Below, in pieces: positions 43,536 to 54,216 of a stretch of DNA of 64,000 bases (position 1 is its first letter; each line of letters starts with the position of its first letter). Source of the stretch: Haematobia irritans (taxonomy: Eukaryota > Arthropoda > Insecta > Diptera > Muscidae); contig NC_134398.1 in assembly GCF_050003625.1 (NCBI RefSeq), forward strand, positions 69,386,891 to 69,450,890. Reading direction: 5' to 3'. A program made the translations under genes and the position numbers. Under the pieces are notes generated by a model. The model did not search any database. It saw nothing but the letters and a program-made list of their open reading frames with translations, and had not been told where the DNA came from.

Positions 43536-45360
43536 TGTCCTTAAAGCTCCATAGCAAGCCCATCATAGCTTGCATTTTCTCGTCATCATTGTTCAATCGT
43601 TTATACTGTAGTCTGAAGTTCTCAATTCTCCTCATACAGGTGATGAAATCCTGACCCATTATTCTCTTACATTCAGCATTGAATCCGCCTAGTGCCACTG
43701 TGGCCCGGCTCATCTCATCTCTCGCCAAAAGGCCCTGATTAAAATCACGGCCCCTCTCTCCTCTGGACTCATTCGTGCCCCGGTTACCTCGTGCCGCTGC
43801 AGCGTAAGAAACCCCAGTATCTCCACCAGGTCTCATATCATTATTAGCAAAATATGCCACCCTATTTCCACGTGCCTCCTTATCAGCCAATTTTCCCTCA
43901 TGTAGCCGTCGAAGTATTCCAATTCTCGTTGGGCAGTCCCTGTCGCTCGCCACATGCCCCTCCATATCGCAGTTTACGCATCTGACAGGTCTACCAACTG
44001 TCTTTATTATACCTCCAGTATTCGGGTCTGTCGAGACATTCTGCTCAACATTCGCATCCTTATTCGGCACCATGCAATTACCCGGTCCGTGCGATTGCCC
44101 ACACTTTACGCACCTATAGTCCAATTTACAATTGGACGACGTATGGCCAAACCTCTGGCAATTATGGCACTGCGATATGCCTGATCTCTTGTGTCTAGTC
44201 ATCGTCACTCCGCATTGCAAGATAAATTCTAGCCTCCGGAATCCCCTAATATCCGACTCCCTGGTCAATTGGACGATCCACTTATCTCCCCCTAACTTTA
44301 TCACCTTATTCAGTTGAACATCCAGCTTCGTTTTAATCAGGAACGCTCTTAAATCCTCCTCATCATAAGTGTGTGACAACCCAGTTATCTCCACCGTGTA
44401 TGGTTTCCGGCTCTTCGGTGTATACGTGAAATATCTATACTTTCTTTCATTCAACATGGCAATAACCCTATCATAATCACCCAAATCAACTAATTTCAGT
44501 CTAAACATATTTCTATTAGTTATCCTAACAGTATAATGTTCATGACCAAGTAGATCACTAATTATCCTGCCTATCTCTTTTATATTCGTGTCATATATCT
44601 TAACTACAGGTGGGCTGGCCTTACCTTTTCTTCCAATTTCTGCTTCTCCATCTGGTGATTTGCCGTCTGAGTTTATTCTTCCTTCTACTGCGCTTTTATT
44701 TCCACAGTTCTGGTCGTCCTCTTTGTTGGTATTAGTTTTTATCCTGATATTACTTATGATTTTTGGGATTGCCCCCTTGCTTCTTTCAGTTGCTGTCGGC
44801 TTTGCAACATATTCTGAGGTCTCCATCGCCATACTGGGGGTCTCGGCTGCCCCAGTAGCCAATTTGTCTATCAAAATGTTTGCCTCATCAATTTCTCGAG
44901 GCACCCAATCAGTTGGTTGGATAGTGTTGTTGTAATTTCTCACATCAGAAATTTTGCATAACAATTCATTATTTATTTTCATTAGCTCTTCGATTTTCAA
45001 AAGAGCTATTTTATGATCATTTCTTAGGTTCTCCAGTTGACGAGTCAGAACAGCAACCGTCGCCTCAGCTTTTATTTTCTCATATTCATCAGGAGATTCT
45101 ATATCCTTCTTTCGTTTGCGATGTTTTTTACTTTTCACGGTTTGAAAGCCATCCTTGGTGCTGTCTTGGTCAGACAACATATTGCTGTCGCTGTTATTCT
45201 GGGCAATTACTTTATTATTGCCCTCTTCAGTAATGAGTGAAGCCATTTGGTTTTGCTTCATTGGATTTTCATCAGATTTAAGCTCACTCGAAAAATTACT
45301 TTCGATGCCTCCTTTTCGCTTCTCAATATTTCTAGTGATACCATCACTACATTCGGCCAT
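43522..45360 (-). CDS. Jockey-type ORF1 (Gag-like nucleic-acid binding protein)
   Basis: 612 residues, open throughout. A basic block KSKKHRKRKK lies at 76-85 and a coiled-coil-like helix at about 94-140. A PRE/C2HC-type region covers about 270-385. Three zinc knuckles follow: C398/C401/H406/C411 (CHNCQRFGHTSSNC), C417/C420/H424/C429 and C461/C464/H469/C476. It packages LINE RNA in the family. The stop overlaps the ORF2 start (43522-43535), which would allow translation by reinitiation. Confidence 0.92.
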   Translation of the reverse strand: MAECSDGITRNIEKRKGGIESNFSSELKSDENPMKQNQMASLITEEGNNKVIAQNNSDSNMLSDQDSTKDGFQTVKSKKHRKRKKDIESPDEYEKIKAEATVAVLTRQLENLRNDHKIALLKIEELMKINNELLCKISDVRNYNNTIQPTDWVPREIDEANILIDKLATGAAETPSMAMETSEYVAKPTATERSKGAIPKIISNIRIKTNTNKEDDQNCGNKSAVEGRINSDGKSPDGEAEIGRKGKASPPVVKIYDTNIKEIGRIISDLLGHEHYTVRITNRNMFRLKLVDLGDYDRVIAMLNERKYRYFTYTPKSRKPYTVEITGLSHTYDEEDLRAFLIKTKLDVQLNKVIKLGGDKWIVQLTRESDIRGFRRLEFILQCGVTMTRHKRSGISQCHNCQRFGHTSSNCKLDYRCVKCGQSHGPGNCMVPNKDANVEQNVSTDPNTGGIIKTVGRPVRCVNCDMEGHVASDRDCPTRIGILRRLHEGKLADKEARGNRVAYFANNDMRPGGDTGVSYAAAARGNRGTNESRGERGRDFNQGLLARDEMSRATVALGGFNAECKRIMGQDFITCMRRIENFRLQYKRLNNDDEKMQAMMGLLWSFKDNDSS

Positions 45361-45433
45361 CAGAGATGAGACTTGCGCAGCACTGGTGACTACTATGAAT
45401 TCTCAAATTTTCTATTTAGCAACCACTTCACAA

Positions 45434-46141
45434 CAGGGATGGAAAATGCAGTACTATAGTACTTTTTCACCCCTGTCAGTACCGTAGTACCCCCGCGAAT
45501 GATTTAGTACCTTTTGTGTAGACATTTTTGAGTCGATATCAGATTTATGGTACAATAGCTTTGACAAAATATTTTGAGAAAGTCTTTATCAACCTTATTT
45601 GCTAATAGTCTTTTACAAATATGGCAAAACAGACATGTTCATGTGGGAAGAAAATCTCGATTTTGTAAAAGACATAGTCAAAAACAGGATTTTATTGAAC
45701 TTCAAGAATGTTTTAGTCGAAAAAAGAATGCGATTCTATATTATCGATTTTTTATTTCGGTAGAAAATGTTGTCAAAATTTTATTTCTATATAGAATTTT
45801 TGCAAAATTTTATTTTTATAAAAAATGTTGTCAAAATTTTATTTCAATTGAAAATTTTGTAAAAATTTTATTTCTATAGGAAATTTTTGCAAAATTTTAT
45901 TTTTATAGAAAAAAATTTTGCAACATTTTTTTTCTACAGATCTGTTTTGCAAAATTTTATTTTTATAGAAAATTTTTGCAAAATTTTATTTATATAGAAA
46001 CTTTTGTCAAAATTTTATTTTCTTTAAAATTTAGTCTCTTGACAATAATTTTCCAGTGAAATTTTTGTTGAAATTTAGTAAAAAGTCCCCTCAAAAAATA
46101 CCTTTTTTGTACTTTCTTAAAAATTGTATTTTCCATCCCTG
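45434..46141. mobile_element. hAT-type MITE, 8-bp target duplication
   Basis: Inverted ends CAGGGATGGAAAATGC and TATTTTCCATCCCTG with the perfect duplication CTTCACAA at 45426-45433 and 46142-46149. The interior (45765-46020) is a minisatellite of about 26 bp built on AAAATTTTATTTCTATAGAA. No transposase. The 101-codon frame at 45574-45879 is repeat translation. Confidence 0.9.
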
Positions 46142-46744
46142 CTTCACAATGAAATTTGAAGAGATTAAATTTTGTTTCCACTTTTGTTTCACTATTCAGC
46201 TTGCGATAACACTTTGAAGACAACCTTCCACTTTGACAGCACAATACAGAATCAAGAGGTATGATTAAACACCATTTGTTTTATTTTGTTATTTTCGAAA
46301 TAAATTTAAATTGTCTGAGTTTAAGGACAATCGAAACAATTTTTTTGCCCCTCCATTTGTCGGCACACGTACAAGTAGTTGTTATTGTTGTAGGTCTATA
46401 TATAGGTATATATCCCCAAATTGAATTTCTGGTCGTCCTGGAGGAGCAAATAGTTGTGTTCTAACAAGTATGCAAAAATTGATTCATATTTGGCCACACT
46501 GAATAAAATATTGTCATGAGGCCAAAAAGTTCATGTCCTTAAAATACCAATCCGAATTTTGCTTAGCATAGAAGATGCTTATAAAGTTTTTTTCCTTGCA
46601 CATAAGTCGATAAACCTTTCAATGAAGTCGTTTTATCCTTATAGTTAGTTTTTTCGACTTAAAAATAGATATCTGTGAATGAAAGAAAATTTTTTTTTCG
46701 ACTAAAATCAACTAAGGTTCAGCGGTTAAAACTAGAAGTACCCA

Positions 46745-48348
46745 AATGTAATAGGTACTTTTAGTGAATGTGGTACCACCAGGGATGTAAAACTTGGTAC
46801 AATTGTACTAAATTTGGTACATTCTACTTCTCAAAAGTACAATGGTACTACAATGAACTATTTGGTACAATTTGAAATAGTCACTTCCTATGCAAAATTC
46901 TCGGGAATTCCCAATTAATAGGATAAAAAATGTCTATTTAAAATTTGGGGTTCGATGTGAATTTGACAATAAAATATAACATTTTGGAAGATTAAAAGCA
47001 AACTGCATATTTAAAATATTCAAGACATCAAATAGGGAATCCACATAGACAATTTTTGCTATAACCTGAAATGGATATAAAATATATTTAGGATTTTATG
47101 AAGCATCTCCATTGAACTTTAGTCTTGATACTAAGGTCATATCGAATCTTCTGCCAGACCATGGACAACTCTTGCGTGAAAAATTATTTTCACTCTATTT
47201 ATTTCCAATATTGGATGCTTTATTCCCAATTTTTGAGCCAAAATTGCAAGTGTTGTGGTATTTCAAGAATCGCTCATGTTCAAATCCCCAATTTTGTATC
47301 GTGTTTGACTGAAATACGAATTTTCATACGAATGATGAAGTCTTTGACAAAAACACATTGGAAGGAAACATATTTTGAATTTTTACTCGCACAAAACCTT
47401 TACAAATAACACCTTGGTAGATAAATAATTTTATTTTTTCGGTTACTATATTCCTAACCATTATTTTGAATTTTAGTACAATTCTAACCAAAAAAGTACA
47501 CTTTCTTATTCTTGGTACAATTGTACTAAATTTGGTACATTCTACTTCTCAAAAGTACAATGGTACTACAATGAACTATTTGGTACAATTTGAAATAGTC
47601 ACTTCCTATGCAAAATTCTCGGGAATTCCCAATTAATTAAGTGTCTAAATAGGATAAAAAATGTCTATTTAAAATTTGGGGTTCGATGTGAATTTGACAA
47701 TAAAATATAACATTTTGGAAGATTAAAAGCAAACTGCATATTTAAAATATTCAAGACATCAAATAGGGAATCCACATAGACAATTTTTGCTATAACCTGA
47801 AATGGATATAAAATATATTTAGGATTTTATGAAGCATCTCCATTGAACTTTAGTCTTGATACTAAGGTCATATCGAATCTTCTGCCAGACCATGGACAAC
47901 TCTTGCGTGAAAAATTATTTTCACTCTATTTATTTCCAATATTGGATGCTTTATTCCCAATTTTTGAGCCAAAATTGCAAGTGTTGTGGTATTTCAAGAA
48001 TCGCTCATGTTCAAATCCCCAATTTTGTATCGTGTTTGACTGAAATACGAATTTTCATACGAATGATGAAGTCTTTGACAAAAACACATTGGAAGGAAAC
48101 ATATTTTGAATTTTTAATCGCACAAAACCTTTACAAATAACACCTTGGTAGATAAATAATTTTATTTTTTCGGTTACTATATTCCTAACCATTATTTTGA
48201 ATTTTAGTACAATTCTAACCCAAAAGGTACACTTTCCTATTCTTGTTGATACAATTTAAAAATTTGATTTTTCATCCCTGGGTACCACAAATGACTGAAT
48301 AGTCTAAGTGAACCTGAAAATAATCGGGCTGACTAAAATAAACCTAAC
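46745..48348 (+). mobile_element. SINE 3' tail split by a hAT insertion
   Basis: Left of the hAT: GTGAATGTGGTACCAC. Right: GGTACCACAAATGACTGAAT, AGTCTAAGTGAACCTG, ATCGGGCTGAC and CCTAACCTAAA. Joined, this is the SINE tail seen at 31372-31463. The left boundary is approximate. Confidence 0.65.
46780..48280. mobile_element. hAT-type element with internal tandem duplication
   Basis: Inverted ends CAGGGATGTAAAACTTGG and TTTTTCATCCCTG with the exact 8-bp duplication GGTACCAC at 46772-46779 and 48281-48288. The interior is a near-perfect tandem duplication: the unit starting CTTGGTACAATTGTACTAAA begins at 46793 and again at 47511. The second unit has a 13-bp stretch (around TTAAGTGTCTAAA) that the first lacks. 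No transposase; the duplicated frames of 66 and 94 codons have no recognised domain. Confidence 0.9.
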
Positions 48349-48505
48349 CTAAAGTCAACTTGACTATAATAATTCTGAAGAATTCTTCAAATTTAATGAA
48401 ATTGTCTTTACATTTGTAGCCCTTTTGTGTCTTGCCTACAGTTTAAAAATAGGCGATGTTTTTCAGTACTTTATTTTAAAGACTTTTTTACTTGCAACAT
48501 AGAGT

Positions 48506-49216
48506 AAAATGAAAGAATTTAGGATAGTCATATTGTCATACCAATCAAAATTACCACATCCACACGTGTGTAAAAAATGTTCTTTAACTAAAAATTTTAT
48601 CACACACGGAAAAAAATATCACCAAAATATTTCCTAATAAAAAGTTGAAAGTTGATTACGTTAATCAATTAAAAATTAATTTTAAACAAAATAAAAAGTC
48701 AGTTGTGAAAGTTATTGAAACTTTTTTGCGTTTTCATTTAAAATATTAATTACACAAATTAACAAGTTAACTAAATTAAAAAAATATTTACATTTAAAAA
48801 TATAATTGAAAAGGAAGAAAAATACTTTGCAGTACATGAGTAGTTCTGTCTTTGCAGGATTTACCCCGTGACGATTCTCTTTCCGCCAATTCTCAGGCTA
48901 GTTACTACCAAACACACTGCAGAAAATAATCTAACCTCTTTAAGCGCAGTATTAAAGCCAAAGTTGTGTGAGGTATAACAGATAATGACAGCAAAATGCA
49001 AAAAGATAGTGACATATTTTAAAAGTAGTACTATCGTATAGTACTATCGTAACATAGTATGATTTAGAAAAAGACCTACGACGAACGCACAGTGACTAGA
49101 TTGGAAACATTATTGGACCCCTGGTTAAAAAAGAAGGTTTCCTATGTATTAGCAATGCAGACAAAGGGACTCACTTTTTACAAAATGAAATAAGAAAAAC
49201 AAATAAAAATGAGCTG
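48506..49216. other. AT-rich DNA, nothing recognised
   Basis: Includes CACACACGGAAAAAAATATC near 48602, which could be an element end, but no partner end is clear. No gene is seen. Confidence 0.35.
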
Positions 49217-49706
49217 CACGGTCGAAAAAGATTGTTTTTCATATGTTTAGGTGTAAAAATTATATTTTGGAACCCAAATTTTTTAACACAATATTTTTAA
49301 GTGCCAGCATATAATGTTCATAAACTAGCATAACATGTTTGGGACATATATGTTAATATGTTAGAACATATTATATTTGGGACATTAAATGTTTGTAAAT
49401 ATAATATGATTAGATGCAAACATATATTAATTTGGAAATAGCCTATAAACATATATGTGTTTAGAAAGAGACCTAGAGAGTATGCTGCAAGTAAAATAAT
49501 GGAAGTAACCAATTGGCGCCTTGAAAATATATCCACACAAAGAAAATTTCATTAAAATTTTTTACTACCAGTGCATGCCCTAAGGTGAAACATAATATGT
49601 TTGAAGAATACAAACAATATTTTGTTTGGACCAATCCTGAAAATATATATGCTTGAAGCAAAATGTGTTTGGGGTATATGTTACAGAAGCGATTTTTTTG
49701 AGGGTG
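49217..49706 (+). mobile_element. TIR element with ACATATATGTTT words, short form
   Basis: CACGGTCGAAAAAGATTG at the left and GATTTTTTTGAGGGTG at the right, flanked by TG on both sides (49215-49216, 49707-49708). The arms match those of the element at 36447-39216, but the tRNA-like core is absent, so this is an internally deleted relative. Confidence 0.7.
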
Positions 49707-50099
49707 TGGAAACTTCAGAACCGTCAACATCAAAAAATAGTTCAGCTGAATCACAGCAACCGCTACTGAAATTTGTCCAGAATAAAAGTGTCAACAATGT
49801 ATGTTAAGAGGAAGTCATGTTGATACCATCATATCTGTTAGGCAGTATATGGAAAATGAAAGCATACCGTGATGGAACATTATGTCATTAGCAATTGAAG
49901 TTGCGTTTTTGTTTGTTTTATTGGTTTTAAATAAATTAATCTAAATAAAATATGAGTTTTATTCCCACAATAGAAATGCAATTATTTTTGTTTAATGATA
50001 AACATTAAAAATTGGAAATAATAAATTAATGTCATATATCCGATAGTATCGATAGTTTTTTTTTTTTTTTAACTACCGAAAACATCGAATGGAAGGCCA
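49707..50099. other. AT-rich DNA, nothing recognised
   Basis: No frame, RNA gene or repeat recognised. Confidence 0.4.
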
Positions 50100-50465
50100 T
50101 CAGTAGTTTTTCAGACCTACTAACAGCCTAAGTATCCTTGGATCAACATTTAGACTTGTCAATCCCTTTAATATCGAACTGGGATGGACGTTATTGAATG
50201 TCCCTTCCATGTCTAGAAAAACCACAATTCTTTATTCATTGACAGATAGTGAGCTTTCAATAAAGCTGCTCCAGAAAGCTGGCTTTCTGGAGCAGTCGGA
50301 AATCGATGATAGTTCTAAGATAAATATCTATCAGCCTCTTCAGAGTCTAAAGAAGGAATGAGGATAAGTTGATTGGTCAGAAATCCTTAGCACCCAAGTT
50401 AGGAATGAAAACTACACCAGGAAGGTTCAGCCTTCTGATTTCAAGAAATATGTATGTCCAATTTC
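50100..50465 (-). pseudogene. LINE reverse transcriptase fragment (I/R1-like), decayed
   Basis: On the minus strand, broken frames read VVFIPNLGAKDF, then PINLSSFLL, a stop, TLKRLIDIYLRTI, and after further breaks LDMEGTFNNVHPSSILKGL and NVDPRILRLLVGLKNY. These correspond to the conserved 'RPISLSSFLLKTLE' and 'LDxEGAFNN' boxes of I/R1-type reverse transcriptases. It may belong to the same LINE group as 5400-5893, which is an inference. Confidence 0.7.
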
Positions 50466-51270
50466 AGCATCCCCCCACTCTGGACATTGTTCAATAATCT
50501 TCCATTGTTTTAAGTTTAGCGCACTTTATACTAGGACACAAAATCTTAAATTATTATTTTCTACGTCAGATAAAACCCTGTAATATCAATGTCCTTCAAG
50601 TAGAAATAATAGCATAATTCAAGTACCCAGCATCTTAAAAATAAGGATCAAAACCACGTTTAGATTTTACAGCGAAGGGAAAGTATCTTCACAAATGTCC
50701 TCTAGAAAAATAATTATTATTCCCCTATTTTGCTTCTAGATTATATCCAAAATGTCCCAACCCCTGATACAAACTATGATAAAAACTCTACAAATGATCG
50801 TAATTTATCACGTACATATCGCATAATGGATATTATTAATAATATTTTTATGACATCCACCGGACTATGTACCTAAGCACAGTGATATGTGATGTTAACC
50901 TCATTTTAATTTTAGCGTTAACACTTTAACTGACATAGATTGGAATCTTAGATGCTTTGGGCAAACATCAGTGTAATTTACTGACCACATATACTGTCCA
51001 AGCATAGATAAGGGGCTATCTGAATGGCTAACTGGCTACCCAAGAATAATCATTACTCATAAAAATTCATCCCCATGCTTTCTCCCTCATTGTTAGGTTT
51101 TTTGGTTCTTTTCATTTTCCATACATTTGAAAGAGCGAAAGGAAGCTGTTTGGAGTAAAGTAACAAAAATAGAATTTTATTGAAATATGTATGCCCAAAC
51201 TTACAGTGAAGAGCAAAATAATTGAATAGCTTCTTGGGAAATAGTGTGTATTCATATATATTTTTATAAC
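50466..51270. other. Unassigned DNA
   Basis: No recognised gene, RNA or repeat. The minus-strand frame at 51053-51448 overlaps the SINE and shows no domain. Confidence 0.4.
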
Positions 51271-51628
51271 AGATCCACCGTAGAGCAATGATTAGCATAC
51301 ATGCTTTGCATACAATATGACACTTTGGGTTCAATCCCAGTTTCAACCAAAACTTCAAAAAGCTTATGAACGGCGAACTATTCCCTCTCAGTAATGCTGG
51401 TGACATGTATGAGCACTTTAAAGTTTCTCTAAGCGCTATGGTCGCCATGTCAAGGATCGTTCGGCCTCGGGTATCAAAAGGAGGTCCTTGACATTGAGCT
51501 GAACATAGAAGGAGGCAGCACTAATTGATGAGAGAGAAATTCACCACCTGTGGTATAATATTGGGCTGAATAGTCTAAATGACCCTAAAATATATAGCTG
51601 CCACTATGCCAAACTTAACCCTACGATT
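51271..51628 (+). mobile_element. SINE, near full length, diverged
   Basis: The head AGATCCACCGTAGAGCAATG carries an A-box-like element and GGTTCAATCCC (51328-51338) is a B box. The body includes CAGTAATGCTGGTGACATGT and AAAAGGAGGTCCTTGACATT. The tail has GGTATAATATTGGGCTGAAT, AGTCTAAATGACCCTA and ends CTTAACCCTA. The head-body-tail order shows that the tails at 31372 and 48281 belong to this SINE type. Confidence 0.75.
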
Positions 51629-51849
51629 TCTCACAAAAATCTGGCAACACTGCGTCTTGCCGTTTTTTAAAATCAACATATCCTTCTCGATTCAATTGAA
51701 GTCTGGTGGAAATTATGGGGTTGTATGGATATTTTGATTGTGTCTAATTCTGTATCATCATATCTAGGTAAATCATATCTAATTAGATACCCAGATTTTT
51801 ACACGGGACGAAAAGAACAAAAATAATACATCAACTGTAGAGTAAATAG

Positions 51850-52680
51850 TAGAGGTCAGCACAATTCCATTTGTATATGCACAGTACACGTGTACTTGCT
51901 ACATGAGTACGTCTATTTGAGAGAGTCGCAAAACAATGGGCACACTTTTGATGAACACCAAAAGCTACGAATAACTTCTTGTTGTTACTCTGATGTCTTC
52001 ACTACCAACAAACACATATTCCTCTTTCTCTCTTATTGAAGTGTACTCAGAGTGATCACGTCGAGTATGTTGCGAGAACAAAACTTCTTAGAGTACTCCA
52101 TGTACCACGTGCAGTTTCAGAAATACAAAAAACAGTTACTCTCCATAATATATGTTTTGGTTTGTTATAAAGAACGGCAAACGTTAAGGTAAGTGTGTGA
52201 CATATATAAATATATGAAATATGTGATATACACACATATCTATGATTAATAATATTGGAAAGTTTTGCTTCGCACATAACTGAGAAATACCTGTGGTACC
52301 ACATGAAGTGAAGAGAATCCATGTTGTACTTTTTCTCAAGTACTTACATTTTTATTGTTCCTTTTTTTCGGAACACATATTGTTTCGGATAAGTACTTGG
52401 TGGTATTTGACAAGCAAGTGTTCTCTTCACTTCACTACTTGCGCTCTGAGAAAAAGACAGTGTATGTACTATATTCGACAGCGAATTGCATACATGTACT
52501 GAAAAGTTATTCGATGCAGACCTCTAGTACTTACAATTGTATTGTTCCTTTTTTCGGCGCATATTGTTTCGGATAAGTACTCGTTGGTATTTGATAAGCA
52601 AGTGTTCTCTTCACTTCACTACTTGCGCTCTGTGAGAACGAGTGTGTATGTACTATATTCGACAGCGATGCAGACCTCTA
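51850..52680. mobile_element. hAT-type element, 8-bp target duplication
   Basis: Inverted ends TAGAGGTCAGCA and TGCAGACCTCTA, with the exact duplication GTAAATAG at 51842-51849 and 52681-52688. The right half contains a tandem duplication: a unit with CAAGTGTTCTCTTCACTTCA ends at GATGCAGACCTCTAG at 52528 and again at 52681. The second unit lacks about 36 bp of the first. Non-coding; frames of 69-88 codons have no domains. Confidence 0.9.
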
Positions 52681-53380
52681 GTAAATAGCTAAGGACTTAG
52701 TGTCTGTTGCATTACTAACTCTCATTCTGCTGCACTTTGCTTTTTCTAATAGCTTTTGCGTCACATTGTCAGTGTCTGTCTTATATTTTATTCGCTTCTC
52801 TGTTGGTGTATTGAGAATGTGCAACATCTCCAGAGTTAGTCTCTTGTTGTAATTACTCTCAAACTGTAAGACGCGCGCTCTCTCCAAATCTGGGTGATGA
52901 TGTTCTGCTGCACACTGGGTTGATAATGCTGTTTTTTGCATAGGTATCTGCAAACGATGTTTCAGATCTGATTTGTGGTAACCGAGTTTTAAATTTATTT
53001 TTTGTAGTTCCTATATAAACCTTGTCACACACGTCTTTAGATTAGATTTGTCCATGTTGTCAATTTTAAATTAGTAAATAATTTTTGTAGTGCATTATTA
53101 GTTTTCGGGGCTATTGCGAAGTTATTTTTGTCAATGAAATGAATGAATCTTTCGTGTAATTTTGGAATATATACGACAGATTTGTAAAAAAGTGTTTGCT
53201 TCTCTTTGGCGGGTTGTACTTTGCTCTTGTTGATCAGTTTATCAATTGTAGGTAGAGGGAAGCTGCTTTTCTGGAGGACTTCCTTTATTTTTTATGTTCG
53301 GCTGGTGAAATTCTTGGCTGCTTATTTTTAATACTATGTTGAGCAGTATTTTCTATAATTCTCCTGGGGTGGCTGGAGTA
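52678..53380 (-). pseudogene. Penelope-like element: RT C-terminus and GIY-YIG endonuclease
   Basis: Minus-strand frames read SSHPRRIIENTAQHSI, LPTIDKLINKSK, FYKSVVYIPKLHERF, then a GIY-YIG-like KVYIGTTKNKFKTRL, and after a frame change ALSTQCAAEHHHPDLERARV and NYNKRLTLEMLHILNTPTEK. The last two are highly characteristic of the endonuclease domain of Penelope-like elements. Stops and frameshifts show it is dead. The upstream part is found beyond a 5.0-kb insertion, at 58395 onward. Confidence 0.75.
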
Positions 53381-54216
53381 CACCCATATAAGAATTATTA
53401 CCATACGGGCTCAAATCAATACCGTACGTTATTGATAGTTAGCCAACCTCGTATGGCACAATATTAATACCGAACGGTACGCAAAACATAAAGGTACCAA
53501 ATGGTATTATTAAAGAATCTTTTTGGTATCGATATTAATACTATTTTCGTATTAAATATGTACCATTAAGGCATAATAGTAGTACCATAAAGGTATTGTT
53601 GTATTAACAATGCGTTATCGCTGTCAATATGTTACCAAAATGGTAATGAGTTTAATACCAACCCGGTAATCCATCAATGTAATTCTGGTAATATTAAATT
53701 TAAAATCTTATAAATTAAAAACCACTGTGCATAATTGATTTTATTTTATTTTTATTTATTGAAAAGATATTTATCAAATATTTAATAAAATAATATTTAA
53801 TAAAATAATTAATTCTATCAGTACAAATTCTTGGGATTATAATTAAAATAATAAAAGTTAATAACAATGCATATACTCGTAATAGTACCAGGAAACATAT
53901 ATAAGTTAAATAGAATTCATTTTTAAAAGTTCGAAGTCTTAAATATATTTCATTCTCAAATAAGTTTTGCCGTTATTCATAGGATATATATGAATAGGGC
54001 GAGGTACAAAATAATGTATTGGTATTAAATAAGTTACCATTACCGCCAACGTACGAACAACAATACCATCAGCCAACTTGACAAAACTAGTTTTTTGTAC
54101 CTACCTTTGCATTGATTTCGGTCGGAAAAACTGAACATATTTCGTCATGTAAACGACGTAAATCTTGAGTAGAAAGCACCACATTGTTTTTTAATATATC
54201 TTCTATGATTATATTG

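Larger units (their letters stand above)
40370..45433 (-). mobile_element. Jockey-type non-LTR retrotransposon, nearly complete
   Basis: ORF1 (43522-45360) and ORF2 (40613-43535, one frameshift) are in the typical order. The 3' untranslated part extends to about 40370 (minus strand CCGTTTTATCGGGAAAT); no poly(A) tail or target duplication was found, so that end is approximate. The 5' untranslated part is under 80 bp and ends at or before a hAT element at 45434. No RNase H domain follows the reverse transcriptase, which agrees with the Jockey clade. Confidence 0.85.
46497..48505 (+). mobile_element. CACTG-type MITE, interrupted and 3'-truncated
   Basis: CACTGAATAAAATATTGTCA and following words match 1345-1560 (for example AGTCGATAAACYTTTCAATG). 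The match breaks at about 46695, resumes at 48349 (GTCAACTTGACTATAATAAT) and fades near 48505. The break is filled by a SINE tail that is itself split by a hAT element. Confidence 0.75.

Noticed and set aside
41331..45487. Plus-strand frames opposite the Jockey ORFs (up to 247 codons)
   Set aside because: Antisense shadows of well-supported ORF1 and ORF2.
47112..48140. Pairs of identical 66- and 94-codon frames
   Set aside because: They exist twice only because of the tandem duplication inside a non-coding hAT element; no domain is present.
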